Origin: Pseudomonas sp. NFR16
GTDB taxonomy: Bacteria; Pseudomonadota; Gammaproteobacteria; Pseudomonadales; Pseudomonadaceae
Assembly: GCF_900108875.1 (NCBI RefSeq)
Contig: NZ_FNYJ01000001.1
Location: forward strand, 124,001 to 188,000
Direction of reading: 5' to 3'
DNA length: 64,000 nucleotides
The notes beneath the pieces are model-generated. The model saw nothing but the letters and a program-made list of their open reading frames with translations, did no database searches and had not been told where the DNA came from. Positions within the stretch are counted from its first letter, which is position 1; every line of letters begins with the position of its first letter. The position numbers were made by a program, and so were the translations under genes. Shown one piece after another: positions 9,381-17,722 of this stretch.

Positions 9381-10583
9381 ATGAAACAACAAATTCTGGT
9401 CATTGGCGCTGGATTCGGTGGGGTATGGAGCGCGTTGAGCGCTGCGCGGCAGTTGGACCTCAATGATCGTCAGGACGTGCAGATCAGCGTCTTGGCCCCT
9501 CAGGCCGAATTGCACATCCGACCGCGTTTTTATGAAGCGGATGTGCACGAGATGAAAGCCGAATTGCACGCGTTGTTCGATTCCACGGGAGTCAAATTCG
9601 TGCAGGGCACCGCAGACAGGATCGACCCGGTCGGCAAAACGGTCGAATACGTCGAAGCAGGCGGCACTCGCCAGTCGTTGGCTTATGACCGGCTGGTGCT
9701 GGCGACCGGCAGCCACGTGTTGCGTCCAAACCTTGAGGGCGTCGCGGAACACGCCTTTGACGTCGATACCCTCCAGGCAGCAGCCCGGCTGGAGGCGCAC
9801 TTGCACGCGCTGGCCGGGCAGCCGGATTCCATCGCCCGCAACACCGTGGTGGTGTGTGGCGGCGGGTTCACGGGGATCGAAACCGCGACGGAAATGCCGC
9901 ATCGACTGCGTGCAGTGTTGGGCGAGGAGGCGAACGTTCGGGTCATTGTCGTCGAGCGCGGTGCGAAAATCGGTGCGGCGTTTGGCGAAGGGATCAGCCC
10001 GTCCATCGCTCAGGCCAGCGAGGCGATGAGCATCGAGTGGTGCCTGGGCGCGACCGTCGCCGCCGTCGATGCCGGGGGCGTGACACTCGATGACGGTCGC
10101 CGCATCGAATCGCACACCGTGATCTGGACCGTAGGTTTCCGTGCAAGCCCGCTGACCGCGCAGATTCCGGGGGAGCGTGATCCGTTGGGACGCCTGTATG
10201 TGGACCACAACCTGAAAGTGGTCGGACAGCCGGACATCTATGCAGCAGGGGATACCGCGTACGCCGCGACCGACGATCTGGGCCACTTTGCCGCGATGTC
10301 CTGCCAGCATGCGATCTCGCTGGGGCGGCACGCAGGCAACAACGTCGCTGCCGAGCTGATTGGCGCGCCGACCCGACCCTACAGCCAGCCCAAATACGTC
10401 ACCTGCCTGGACCTGGGCGAGTGGGGCGCGGTGTACACCGAGGGCTGGGATCGTCAGGTCAAGCTGATCAAGGATGAAGCCAAAGCCCTCAAGCGTCAGA
10501 TCAACTCGGTGTGGATCTATCCACCGGCGGCTGACCGGACGTCAGCGCTGGCGGCGGCAGATCCCTCGATCCCCGTGGCTTGA
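9381..10583 (+). CDS. NAD(P)/FAD-dependent oxidoreductase, NDH-2-like
   Basis: This 400-residue flavoprotein has two Rossmann motifs: IGAGFGGVWSA near residue 6 for FAD, and VVCGGGFTGIETATE near 155 for NAD(P)H. The C-terminal FAD-contact motif is YAAGDTAYA. This is the pattern of type II NADH dehydrogenases and related disulfide-reductase-like enzymes. It lacks an obvious C-terminal membrane helix, so association with the membrane is unproven. The start at 9381 is right before the first beta strand; an upstream start at 9294 would add 29 residues. A hairpin terminator lies just after the stop. Confidence 0.85.
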   Translation: MKQQILVIGAGFGGVWSALSAARQLDLNDRQDVQISVLAPQAELHIRPRFYEADVHEMKAELHALFDSTGVKFVQGTADRIDPVGKTVEYVEAGGTRQSLAYDRLVLATGSHVLRPNLEGVAEHAFDVDTLQAAARLEAHLHALAGQPDSIARNTVVVCGGGFTGIETATEMPHRLRAVLGEEANVRVIVVERGAKIGAAFGEGISPSIAQASEAMSIEWCLGATVAAVDAGGVTLDDGRRIESHTVIWTVGFRASPLTAQIPGERDPLGRLYVDHNLKVVGQPDIYAAGDTAYAATDDLGHFAAMSCQHAISLGRHAGNNVAAELIGAPTRPYSQPKYVTCLDLGEWGAVYTEGWDRQVKLIKDEAKALKRQINSVWIYPPAADRTSALAAADPSIPVA

Positions 10584-10603
10584 CCGCACACATCGTGTAC
10601 TGG

Positions 10604-10632
10604 CCTGTCCCGGTTCTTCCGGGACGGGCTTT
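10604..10632 (+). terminator. Probable intrinsic terminator
   Basis: CCTGTCCCGG and CCGGGACGGG form a ten-base-pair stem (one G-U pair) with a five-base loop, followed by CTTT. It is positioned 21 bases after the stop of the flavoprotein gene. The T tract is short, so efficiency is uncertain. Confidence 0.6.
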
Positions 10633-10656
10633 GTTCGTGGAAGGCCGGGAGACGCC

Positions 10657-12111
10657 ATGTTGGACATTCCGCAACTCTGCACGCTGATTGCCGGGTTCGC
10701 ATTACTCGCGCTTGACCTGTTGGTGTGGCATCTGACGCCCGCCATTCGCATACTGCGCCGAACCCTGGTGCGCATTACGCTCTTGCTGCTGTTTTCCTGG
10801 TTGATCATTGCCGCAGGCGTCAGCCCGCTGCAGCCCTCGCCGTGGCCTGACGATGTGGCGCTGAACATGCTGAGCACGGTGCTCGCCGTCTTGTGGTGGT
10901 TTTTCGCGGCGCGCACGCTCACCGTTGTGCTCAGCGTGATGTTCTTCAATCGCGGCGAACATGCCGCGCGCCTGTTTCAGGACATTCTGGGCGCGGGGAT
11001 TTTTCTGGTCGCGATCGTCGCCGCCGCGGGTTACGTGATGCAATTGCCGGTCAAGGGACTGCTGGCGACGTCCGGGGGGATGGCGATCGTTGCGGGTCTG
11101 GCGCTGCGCAGCACCCTGAGCGATCTGTTCTCCGGCATCGTGCTCAACACCACCAAGCCCTATCAGGTCGACGATTACGTGCAGATCGACAGCATCGAAG
11201 GAAAGGTCGTCGACATCGACTGGCGCGCGACCCACCTCATCACCTCCCACGGCAGCATGGCGGTGATTCCGAACTCGATTGTGGCGAACGCCAAGGTCCT
11301 CAATTTCAGTCGTCCAGTTGACATCCATGGCGTCAGCATCACCCTGCAGGTCTCGGCACACGTGCGTCCCGGTCGGGTGATCGAGGCGCTGGAGCGAGCT
11401 TGCCAGGGCACGCGTCAGTTGCTCGCATCGCACCCTGCCAAAGCATCGGTGAAAAGCTCAGGCGCCGAATTCATCGAGTACGAAGCGCGAGGTTTCATCG
11501 CCTCGTTGAGCCAGCGCACCGAGGTCTGCAATCACCTGTTCGACCTGGCTCATCGGCATCTGCAAGCGGCGGGCATACAACTTGGCAGTTCCGCCGGCGG
11601 GCCAGGCGCGCAGGGTTCGGAAACGCAGCGCTGGGATCGGCAGCGGTGGCTGCTGGAAGACGTGAAAATCTTCCGCTCCTTGAGCACCATTCAGCGTGAC
11701 CAACTGGCTCAGGACATGCGCGTCATCGAGTGCCCTGCCGGTCATGTGGTGCTTGAGCTGGCCGAGGTTTCCGACTTCCTGATGGTGATCAGCACTGGCG
11801 TTGTCTCAGCGTCCATACATGACGGCGAGCGGCTGATCGAGGCGGCGCGCATGGGCCCCGGCGAGGTGCTGGGCGAGGAGGGGGTGCTGGCAGAAGGGCG
11901 CTCACGGGCGCAGTTTCGTTGCCTGACTGGCTGCGTGCTGTTGCGCATCGACAAAGCCACGTTGCGCGGGTATCTGGAGCAGGGCGACGAATTCAAAGCG
12001 GCGTTGAACAAGCTGCAGGTTTTTCGACAGGGCGTGCGGCAGTCGCTGTTGTTGCAAAAGCCGGTCGAGATCAAAAAGGGCGGTTTTCTGCGTTGGCTCA
12101 AGAGCGCCTGA
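10657..12111 (+). CDS. MscS-family channel with cyclic-nucleotide-binding domain
   Basis: This 484-residue membrane protein has about four to five N-terminal transmembrane segments (residues about 5-155), a pore-lining helix of MscS type (GMAIVAGLALRSTLSDLFSG), an MscS beta domain (YQVDDYVQIDSIEGKV) and a C-terminal cyclic-nucleotide-binding domain (about 330-450) with the GEVLGEEGVL phosphate-binding region. This combination defines the bCNG branch of MscS channels, known for weak or no mechanosensitivity and gating by cAMP in some members. The start at 10657 follows GGGAGACG. It probably is transcribed separately from the upstream flavoprotein because a terminator lies between. Confidence 0.86.
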   Translation: MLDIPQLCTLIAGFALLALDLLVWHLTPAIRILRRTLVRITLLLLFSWLIIAAGVSPLQPSPWPDDVALNMLSTVLAVLWWFFAARTLTVVLSVMFFNRGEHAARLFQDILGAGIFLVAIVAAAGYVMQLPVKGLLATSGGMAIVAGLALRSTLSDLFSGIVLNTTKPYQVDDYVQIDSIEGKVVDIDWRATHLITSHGSMAVIPNSIVANAKVLNFSRPVDIHGVSITLQVSAHVRPGRVIEALERACQGTRQLLASHPAKASVKSSGAEFIEYEARGFIASLSQRTEVCNHLFDLAHRHLQAAGIQLGSSAGGPGAQGSETQRWDRQRWLLEDVKIFRSLSTIQRDQLAQDMRVIECPAGHVVLELAEVSDFLMVISTGVVSASIHDGERLIEAARMGPGEVLGEEGVLAEGRSRAQFRCLTGCVLLRIDKATLRGYLEQGDEFKAALNKLQVFRQGVRQSLLLQKPVEIKKGGFLRWLKSA

Positions 12112-12186
12112 AGGCGCAACGGCATTGATTGCAACATTCCGACCGGCGCATTTCCAAGCCCCGATCCGCATCTAGACTCACGGCCA

Positions 12187-12572
12187 GAGCCGGTCCTATG
12201 CGGGCGGCACAGCAGCCGGTCCCATTGGGTGCACGCGATGTTTTGCACAATCGAGGCTCCAATCGGTCCCCTGAGTGCACGCAATGTTTCAGTAGGACCG
12301 GCTTCAGGCGGGAAGAGGCCGGTGAGTGCGCTGGGATTCTGCGGTGTAACGCCCGACATCTTCCCGGCTAAAGCCGGTCCTACGGGGCGGCACTGCAGCC
12401 GGTCCCATTGAGTGCACGCGATGTGTTTGCAAAATCGGGGCTCCAATCGGTCCCCCTGAGTGCACGCGTTGTTTTAGTAGGACCGGCTTCAGCCGGGAAG
12501 AGGCCGGTGAGTACGCTGGGATTCTGCGGTGTAACGCCCGACGTCTTCCCGGCTAAAGCCGGTCCTACGGGT
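12187..12572. repeat. Tandem repeat (about 182 bases) with REP-like palindromes
   Basis: A unit of about 182 bases occurs as two nearly complete copies, at 12219-12400 and 12401-12572, preceded by a partial copy from about 12187. Each copy carries two opposed REP-like palindromic elements, one of the TAGGACCGGCTTCAGCCGGG type and one of the CCCGGCTAAAGCCGGTCCTA type. The copies differ by scattered substitutions and one- to two-base indels. Similar extragenic palindromes are common in pseudomonad genomes. The block fills most of the 524-base gap between the channel gene and the nitroreductase pseudogene. Confidence 0.85.
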
Positions 12573-12635
12573 TGAACTCCAGCCAGGTGAAGCCTGCGTG
12601 TCCATTTCATCGACCTTTACAAGCAGCCCGAAAAG

Positions 12636-13315
12636 ATGGCCGAGACATTTCCAATCGATCAATTGATTCAGGCGCGACGCTCGAAGCGGGGCTATCTCGA
12701 CAAGCCCGTGCCGCTCGACATCGTCAGGGAGATTCTTGACGTCGCGCGCTTCGCGCCAAGCTCGAGTAACAGCCAGCCATGGCACTGCATCGTGCTGACC
12801 GGTCGCACCCTGGGCCGCGTGGCCGACAACGCGGTGCAGCTATATCGCTCGGCGCCGGAAAGCCTTGCCCCCGAATACCTGTTTTTTCCCGCTGAGCTTC
12901 ACGAGCCTTATGCGCAACGGATCAACTCATTCCTTACCAACTGGGTGACGCCCAAGGCTGCCCGCGCACGGAAAAGGCCGTTCGGATGCTCAACCTGGAG
13001 CGTCAGTACCGGTTTTTCGATGCGCCGGTCGGGATCATCTTCACCATGGACCGCAAGCTCGAACGGGCGAACTTCATCTGCTACGGCTGTTTTCTGCAAA
13101 ACATCATGCTGGCGGCCAAGGCGCGAGGACTGGACACCTGCCCCCAGCAGATCTGGGCGCTGCAACATTCAATGCTGCGCCAGACGCTGGATATTCCGGC
13201 CGACCACATGGTCATCGCAGGGATGTCGTTGGGGTGGGCTGACCCTGATCTGTCGGAAAACCGACTAGAGACGCCACGAAGCGCATTGAGTGAATTGGTG
13301 ACGTTCTACGACTGA
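12636..13315 (+). pseudogene. Nitroreductase, frameshifted
   Basis: Two overlapping frames together make one nitroreductase-family flavoprotein of about 226 residues. The first frame (from ATG at 12636) carries the N-terminal FMN-binding motif RRSKRGYLDKPV and SSSNSQPWH. The second, from about 12960 to the stop at 13315, carries RQYRFFDAPVGIIFTMD and GLDTCPQQIW, then GMSLGWADPD. The switch lies between about 12945 and 12985, and the sequence needs one extra base (or loss of two) there to restore the frame. As written, the first frame would make a protein with a scrambled C-terminus. It may be a true pseudogene or a base-calling error. Intact members reduce nitroaromatics with NAD(P)H. Confidence 0.85.
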
Positions 13316-13495
13316 TTTTGCGCTCACCTCAAAGTGTCATGCGCAGCCCTGATTGAGGATGAAAAATATATACCCAAGTGTGGTTCCGGGCCTTGCTGGC
13401 CGCGGCGCAGACTTTCTCCACGAGCGATTAGGCGCTCCCGTGGCGACCCCTGTCGCCGCCCTTGAAAGTCCGCAAAACGCTAAAGGAGAACCACC

Positions 13496-14476
13496 ATGGC
13501 AACTTACCTCAATCATCCCGCGCCATACGCATCGGCATCCCTGCAAGGCAGCGTTGCCCGGCCACCGGCACCGGACGAGGGGCGCATCGGTCAGGCGGGT
13601 TTCGAAGAGCTCGTGCCCTCCCGTTACGCGCTGCGGATCGGCGAGATCGACGTGATGGTGGTGAGCGACGGCGTGCTGCCGCTGCCCACCCAGACCATGT
13701 CCACCAACGTCGACCCGGCGGAGCGCGCCGCCTGGTTCAAAGAGATGTTCCTGAGGCCGGACGCCTTCGACTGGGCACTGAACGTTTTGATCGTGCGCAG
13801 CGGTGAAAAGGTCATCCTCGTCGATGCGGGGCTGGGCGGGCAATTCCCCGGATTCCCCCGCGCCGGACAATTCCCCAAACGTCTGAAGGCCGCTGGCATC
13901 GAGTTGTCCTCGGTGACGGACGTGATCATCACCCACATGCACATGGACCACATTGGCGGCCTGCTCGTCGAAGACGTGAAACGCCAGTTGCGTCCGGACG
14001 TACGCATTCACGTGGCGGCAGCCGAGGTTGCGTTCTGGGAGGCGCCGGACTTCACGCACACGTCCATGCCGGAGCCGGTGCCGGAGGTTTTACGATCCAC
14101 CGCCAGGCAATTCATCAGCCAATACGGCCACCATGTGCGCACGTTCGAAGACGCGTACGAAGTGGCACCAGGCGTGGTTGCCAAGGTCACCGGCGGCCAC
14201 ACGCCGGGGCATTGCGTGGTCTACGTGGACTCCTGCGGACAACGACTGACCTTCGCGGGTGACGCTGTGTTTCCCGTCGCGTTCGAGCACCCTGACTGGC
14301 AAAACGGCTTCGAACACGATCCAGAGGAGTCGGTGCGCGTGCGTGTTCGTCTGCTGCGAGAGGCGGCGGCCAGTGGCGAACTGTTCGTTGCGACCCATCT
14401 TCCATTTCCCTCGGTTGGCCGGATAGCCCACGACGGCGACGCCTTCCGTTGGGTCGCTGGCTTCTGGGACTACTGA
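13496..14476 (+). CDS. MBL-fold metallo-hydrolase
   Basis: This 326-residue protein has the metallo-beta-lactamase zinc motif THMHMDHIGG (HxHxDH) near residue 147, further metal ligands in GHTPGHCVVYV and the Asp of FAGDAVFP, and a terminal His in ATHLPFPSVG. It resembles the MBL hydrolases that follow Tat signals in related bacteria, but here no clear signal peptide is seen. It starts with AAAGGAGAACC just upstream. It is on the same strand as the broken nitroreductase but separated by 180 bases. The substrate (an ester, lactone or thioester in related enzymes) is not known. Confidence 0.85.
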   Translation: MATYLNHPAPYASASLQGSVARPPAPDEGRIGQAGFEELVPSRYALRIGEIDVMVVSDGVLPLPTQTMSTNVDPAERAAWFKEMFLRPDAFDWALNVLIVRSGEKVILVDAGLGGQFPGFPRAGQFPKRLKAAGIELSSVTDVIITHMHMDHIGGLLVEDVKRQLRPDVRIHVAAAEVAFWEAPDFTHTSMPEPVPEVLRSTARQFISQYGHHVRTFEDAYEVAPGVVAKVTGGHTPGHCVVYVDSCGQRLTFAGDAVFPVAFEHPDWQNGFEHDPEESVRVRVRLLREAAASGELFVATHLPFPSVGRIAHDGDAFRWVAGFWDY

Positions 14477-14563
14477 TCACTCAGTCGGTCTCGTTTCAGC
14501 TTCCGGTACTCGGTCGATAACGTGAGACGCCCGCACTGAAACTCAGTCTGTGAAGCGCCTGAT

Positions 14564-15769
14564 TCAGGTATCGCTTGCTGACGTCGATGTCGGGCGGGGA
14601 AAGCGAACGTTGGATACCGCTATCGGAATGACGCAGGCCAGTGCGAGCAGCGAGCCCAGTGTGAAAGCGCTGTCTATGCCAAGGCGGTCGACCAACTCGC
14701 CCCCGGCAAACGATCCCGCCGCCAAAGCCACGTGGTAAACCGTCACCATCAGCGCCGACCCGATTTCGAAACGTTCCGGGGCGACGCGAAAGGTCCAGAT
14801 CTGGATACAGGTCTGGATCGACGCGAAGGCTGTGCCCCATAACACTGTCGCCGCTACGCTCGCCAAGGGTTCGGCGCAGGTGATCGATGCGGCGGCAATC
14901 GAGCCTGCCATGACGATTGCCGAAATCATGTAGCTCGCGCTCAGGCGCCGCTGCGCCGCCACGCCCGCTGCAAATGTGCCGATGCCACCTGCTACGCCGC
15001 AAGCGGCCAGCGTCCAGCCCAGCTGGGACAGTTGCAGACCGACCTGTTGAGTCAGGAAAGGCGCGAGAAAGGTGTATGCAGCGAAGTGACCCGCTGAACC
15101 GAGCGCGCACGCCAGGTATCCCAGCGAAGCCTGGGGTATGAGCAGAAAGCGACCCAGGTCGCGCAGTGAAAGAATTTGCCGCATCGGCAGTGCAGGCAAT
15201 AACAGGCTTTGTGCCAAGGCGACTGCGCCCGCAATACACGCGATCGTAATGAATGCGCAGCGCCAGCCCGTCGCGTCCCCAAGCATCGTTCCCGCCGGCA
15301 CACCCATCACCGTGCCGACAGAAATCCCCATCAGGATGATCGTCACCGCTCGGTCTCCGGACCGTTGTGTCACAAGGCGCCGACCCACGGCGGCAGCGAA
15401 TGTCCAGAAGCCCGCAACGCTTGCGCCCAGCAGCATGCGGCCCGCCAACAGCGTGAGAACGTTCGGCGCGAAGGCAACGACTGTATCGGCTATAGCGACC
15501 ATCAAGCTGAGGGCCACGAGTAAAAGCCGGCGGTCAACGGCACGGGCAAGCAGTGAGGCGAATGGCGCAACCAGGGCGGCGATCATCCCGGGTGCCGTGA
15601 TCATCCAGCCGGCGTGCCCGCGACTGATGTCCAGTTCGGCGGCAATGGGGTCCAGCAATCCGACTGGCATAAGTTCAGACGTCACGAGCATGAATGTGCC
15701 AGCCGTCAGTGACATCACTGAAAGCCAGTCGCTGCGCTGGACTGCTGTTTCCTTGACCTGCATGTGCAT
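14564..15769 (-). CDS. MFS transporter, DHA1-type exporter
   Basis: This 401-residue protein has about twelve hydrophobic segments and the signatures of the major facilitator drug:H+ antiporter-1 group (AraJ/YdhP/SotB-like), including a motif near residue 75 in the loop after the second helix and the typical GRMLLGASVAGFW fourth helix. It should export a small molecule across the inner membrane. Three related transporters occur in the window (this one and those at 59376 and 61199). The next gene upstream on the same strand is an SDR, 86 bases away, so the two may be co-transcribed. Confidence 0.85.
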   Translation of the reverse strand: MHMQVKETAVQRSDWLSVMSLTAGTFMLVTSELMPVGLLDPIAAELDISRGHAGWMITAPGMIAALVAPFASLLARAVDRRLLLVALSLMVAIADTVVAFAPNVLTLLAGRMLLGASVAGFWTFAAAVGRRLVTQRSGDRAVTIILMGISVGTVMGVPAGTMLGDATGWRCAFITIACIAGAVALAQSLLLPALPMRQILSLRDLGRFLLIPQASLGYLACALGSAGHFAAYTFLAPFLTQQVGLQLSQLGWTLAACGVAGGIGTFAAGVAAQRRLSASYMISAIVMAGSIAAASITCAEPLASVAATVLWGTAFASIQTCIQIWTFRVAPERFEIGSALMVTVYHVALAAGSFAGGELVDRLGIDSAFTLGSLLALACVIPIAVSNVRFPRPTSTSASDT

Positions 15770-15855
15770 CCTCGGCGGCTTGGTAGACGGGGGCGGGTGA
15801 TGTGGTCACAAAGGAATCGGGGCGAGCGGACTCCATGCCCCGATGATGGCGTCGC

Positions 15856-16617
15856 TCAGGCCATGGGGACCGGGTTGTCGACGAAAGATTGATTGAGCGC
15901 GTGAACCATCGCGTGCTCCTGGGAGCCGGGATTGTCCCGAGCCGCCTGTATCGACGCCACCACCACTTCCGGAATGTCCGTGGCGAGTCCTGCCATGGTT
16001 TGTTCGATATAAGCGTCCAGCGGCATGGCTCTCGGGTCGTCGCTCTTGTGGATCAGGTCGGTGTTCACCCACGGTGGCGCGATTTCCTGAACGCTCACGG
16101 AGGTGTCGCGCAACGCGAACCGTTGAGAAAGCGCGTAGGAGTGCAGAGCCGCTTTCGTCGCCGAATAGACCGCGTTGCTGGCCAGCGGTACATAAGCCAC
16201 CACGGACGTGTTGTGAATGATGACCGAGCGGGGTTGTGATTTGAGCTGATCGATCAATGCGCTGGTCAATCGGATCGGCCCAAGCAGATTGGTGGCGATG
16301 ATCGCGTCAGTGGTCTGATCGTCGATGCGCCCGGCTGCATCATCGAACGGCATGATCCCGGCGTTATTGATGACCACGTTGAGTGACGGATAACGCTCGA
16401 TCAGAGTCTTCGAGACTTGCGCAATGCTGGCGGGATTGCTGATGTCCAGTTCGATTGCATCCATGCCAGGATTGGCGCGAGTGACTTCATCGAGTAACGC
16501 CTTGCGGCGGCCGGCGATAATGACTTTGTTGCCCAACTTGTGAAAAGCCTCTGCCAGACCACGGCCGATGCCTGAAGTACCGCCTGTGATGAGAACAGTG
16601 TTGTCGGTCAGTTTCAT
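15856..16617 (-). CDS. DltE-like SDR-family oxidoreductase
   Basis: This 253-residue short-chain dehydrogenase has the ITGGTSGIGRGLAEAF nucleotide-binding motif, the NNAGIM motif and a catalytic Tyr-Ser-Ala-Thr-Lys (YxxxK). Its sequence is close to the DltE-type SDRs named after a Bacillus gene but with unknown substrates in pseudomonads. The start at 16617 begins right before the fold; an upstream start at 16659 would add 14 residues. It precedes an MFS exporter on the same strand. Confidence 0.85.
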   Translation of the reverse strand: MKLTDNTVLITGGTSGIGRGLAEAFHKLGNKVIIAGRRKALLDEVTRANPGMDAIELDISNPASIAQVSKTLIERYPSLNVVINNAGIMPFDDAAGRIDDQTTDAIIATNLLGPIRLTSALIDQLKSQPRSVIIHNTSVVAYVPLASNAVYSATKAALHSYALSQRFALRDTSVSVQEIAPPWVNTDLIHKSDDPRAMPLDAYIEQTMAGLATDIPEVVVASIQAARDNPGSQEHAMVHALNQSFVDNPVPMA

Positions 16618-16750
16618 GAAGTTATGCCTTATGAATTGAGCGGACGAGCAAGTGCGCACTGTGGCACTCGCTCGTCAGCGAGGTCAGTCGAGATGGACAG
16701 TCTTGTCAGTGTAAGTTGCGTTGTTCAGCGTCTACGGCAATGACGGAAGT

Positions 16751-17602
16751 TCAATCGAGAAACAGTGGAAGTTTCGGCAGCTTTTGGTTGTCTTTCGGCT
16801 CATGCTGAATCACCAGGGTGGCATGGGTGCTGGCAATAATGTCGTCAAGCTTCTTGCCCGAGCTTATCGTTTGATCGTGATTGTAATTCCACGTCGGTAC
16901 TTGATGGCGTTCATGGTTCTCAGTGAAGTGCCACTGATCGCCCGAGAGGACATACGGGCCGGCGTTCTTCAAGTTCAGCAACAGCGCCATGCTTCCAGGC
17001 GTATGGCCGGGCGTCTGTATGGTCTTGAGTGTACCGTCACCAAACAGGTCGACATCGCCATCGATGACCCTGACCCGCTCGCGTTTTTTACCCGAAATAT
17101 GCGAACTGAACAGGTCCTCCATGATGTAGTGCTTTGAGGCCACCTTGGTGTCGGCCATTGCCTCAAGCTCTGCGCGCTGAATGATCAACGTAGCGTTGGG
17201 AAAATCGTTGACCTGGCCTGCGTGGTCGAAGTGAGCATGGGACACCGCGACGTATTTGATGTCGTCCGGGCGAAGGCCCAGATCGCCGATTTGATCGACA
17301 ATGGTTCGGTCCAGTTTGGTGGTGAACGAACCTTCGGTGAGCGGGCCGGCCAGATATTTCTTAGGCAATCCGGTGTCCCACAACACCCAGTCTTCACCGT
17401 GCTTGATCAGATAGCAGGACATGACGATGTCATAAGACTGCCCTTTATAAAGACCGGTATCAGACATCAGTGATTTGTCGCCGAGGGTCATATGCCCGCA
17501 GTCGAGTCGGTACATCTTGAGTTCAGGCGCAGCGGCATAAGTTTGTCCCATGGCGATCAGGTACAACGCGCCGGCAGCTGCTAATGACAGAAAACGCTTC
17601 AT
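16751..17602 (-). CDS. Exported MBL-fold lactonase-like protein
   Basis: This 283-residue protein has a signal peptide (residues 1-23, cleaving near Ala-Ala-Ala) and the zinc motif SHAHFDHAG (HxHxDH), with additional ligands in TPGHTPGSM and the LSGDQWHF segment. The order MYRLDCG ... MSCYLIKHGEDWVLWDTGLP is that of the N-acyl-homoserine-lactone hydrolase (AttM/AiiA-like) branch of the superfamily. A periplasmic location would be unusual for a quorum-quenching enzyme, and activity on AHLs is inference only. The start at 17602 is the one that yields a clean signal peptide. It lies between an SDR and an old yellow enzyme on the same strand. Confidence 0.83.
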   Translation of the reverse strand: MKRFLSLAAAGALYLIAMGQTYAAAPELKMYRLDCGHMTLGDKSLMSDTGLYKGQSYDIVMSCYLIKHGEDWVLWDTGLPKKYLAGPLTEGSFTTKLDRTIVDQIGDLGLRPDDIKYVAVSHAHFDHAGQVNDFPNATLIIQRAELEAMADTKVASKHYIMEDLFSSHISGKKRERVRVIDGDVDLFGDGTLKTIQTPGHTPGSMALLLNLKNAGPYVLSGDQWHFTENHERHQVPTWNYNHDQTISSGKKLDDIIASTHATLVIQHEPKDNQKLPKLPLFLD

Positions 17603-17722
17603 GAGTAATATCCTGCTCGTTACGAAACATTGAAAAGAGAGAGTCGTTAAAGACACCGTGTCGGCGACACCGCCGTCATCAGCGTTTACCCGAGAAGTTC
17701 AGCATGTTCAAAGAGTGCGCGG

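Noticed and set aside
8115..10331. A 738-codon open frame on the minus strand
   Set aside because: It lies opposite the GlxA-type regulator and the NDH-like gene, both with clear motifs. Its translation is rich in His, Arg and Gln with no domain, typical of an antisense shadow in GC-rich DNA.
12187..12572. Possible CRISPR array
   Set aside because: The repeat unit is about 182 bases with two near-complete copies and no spacer pattern. It fits REP-type repeats instead.
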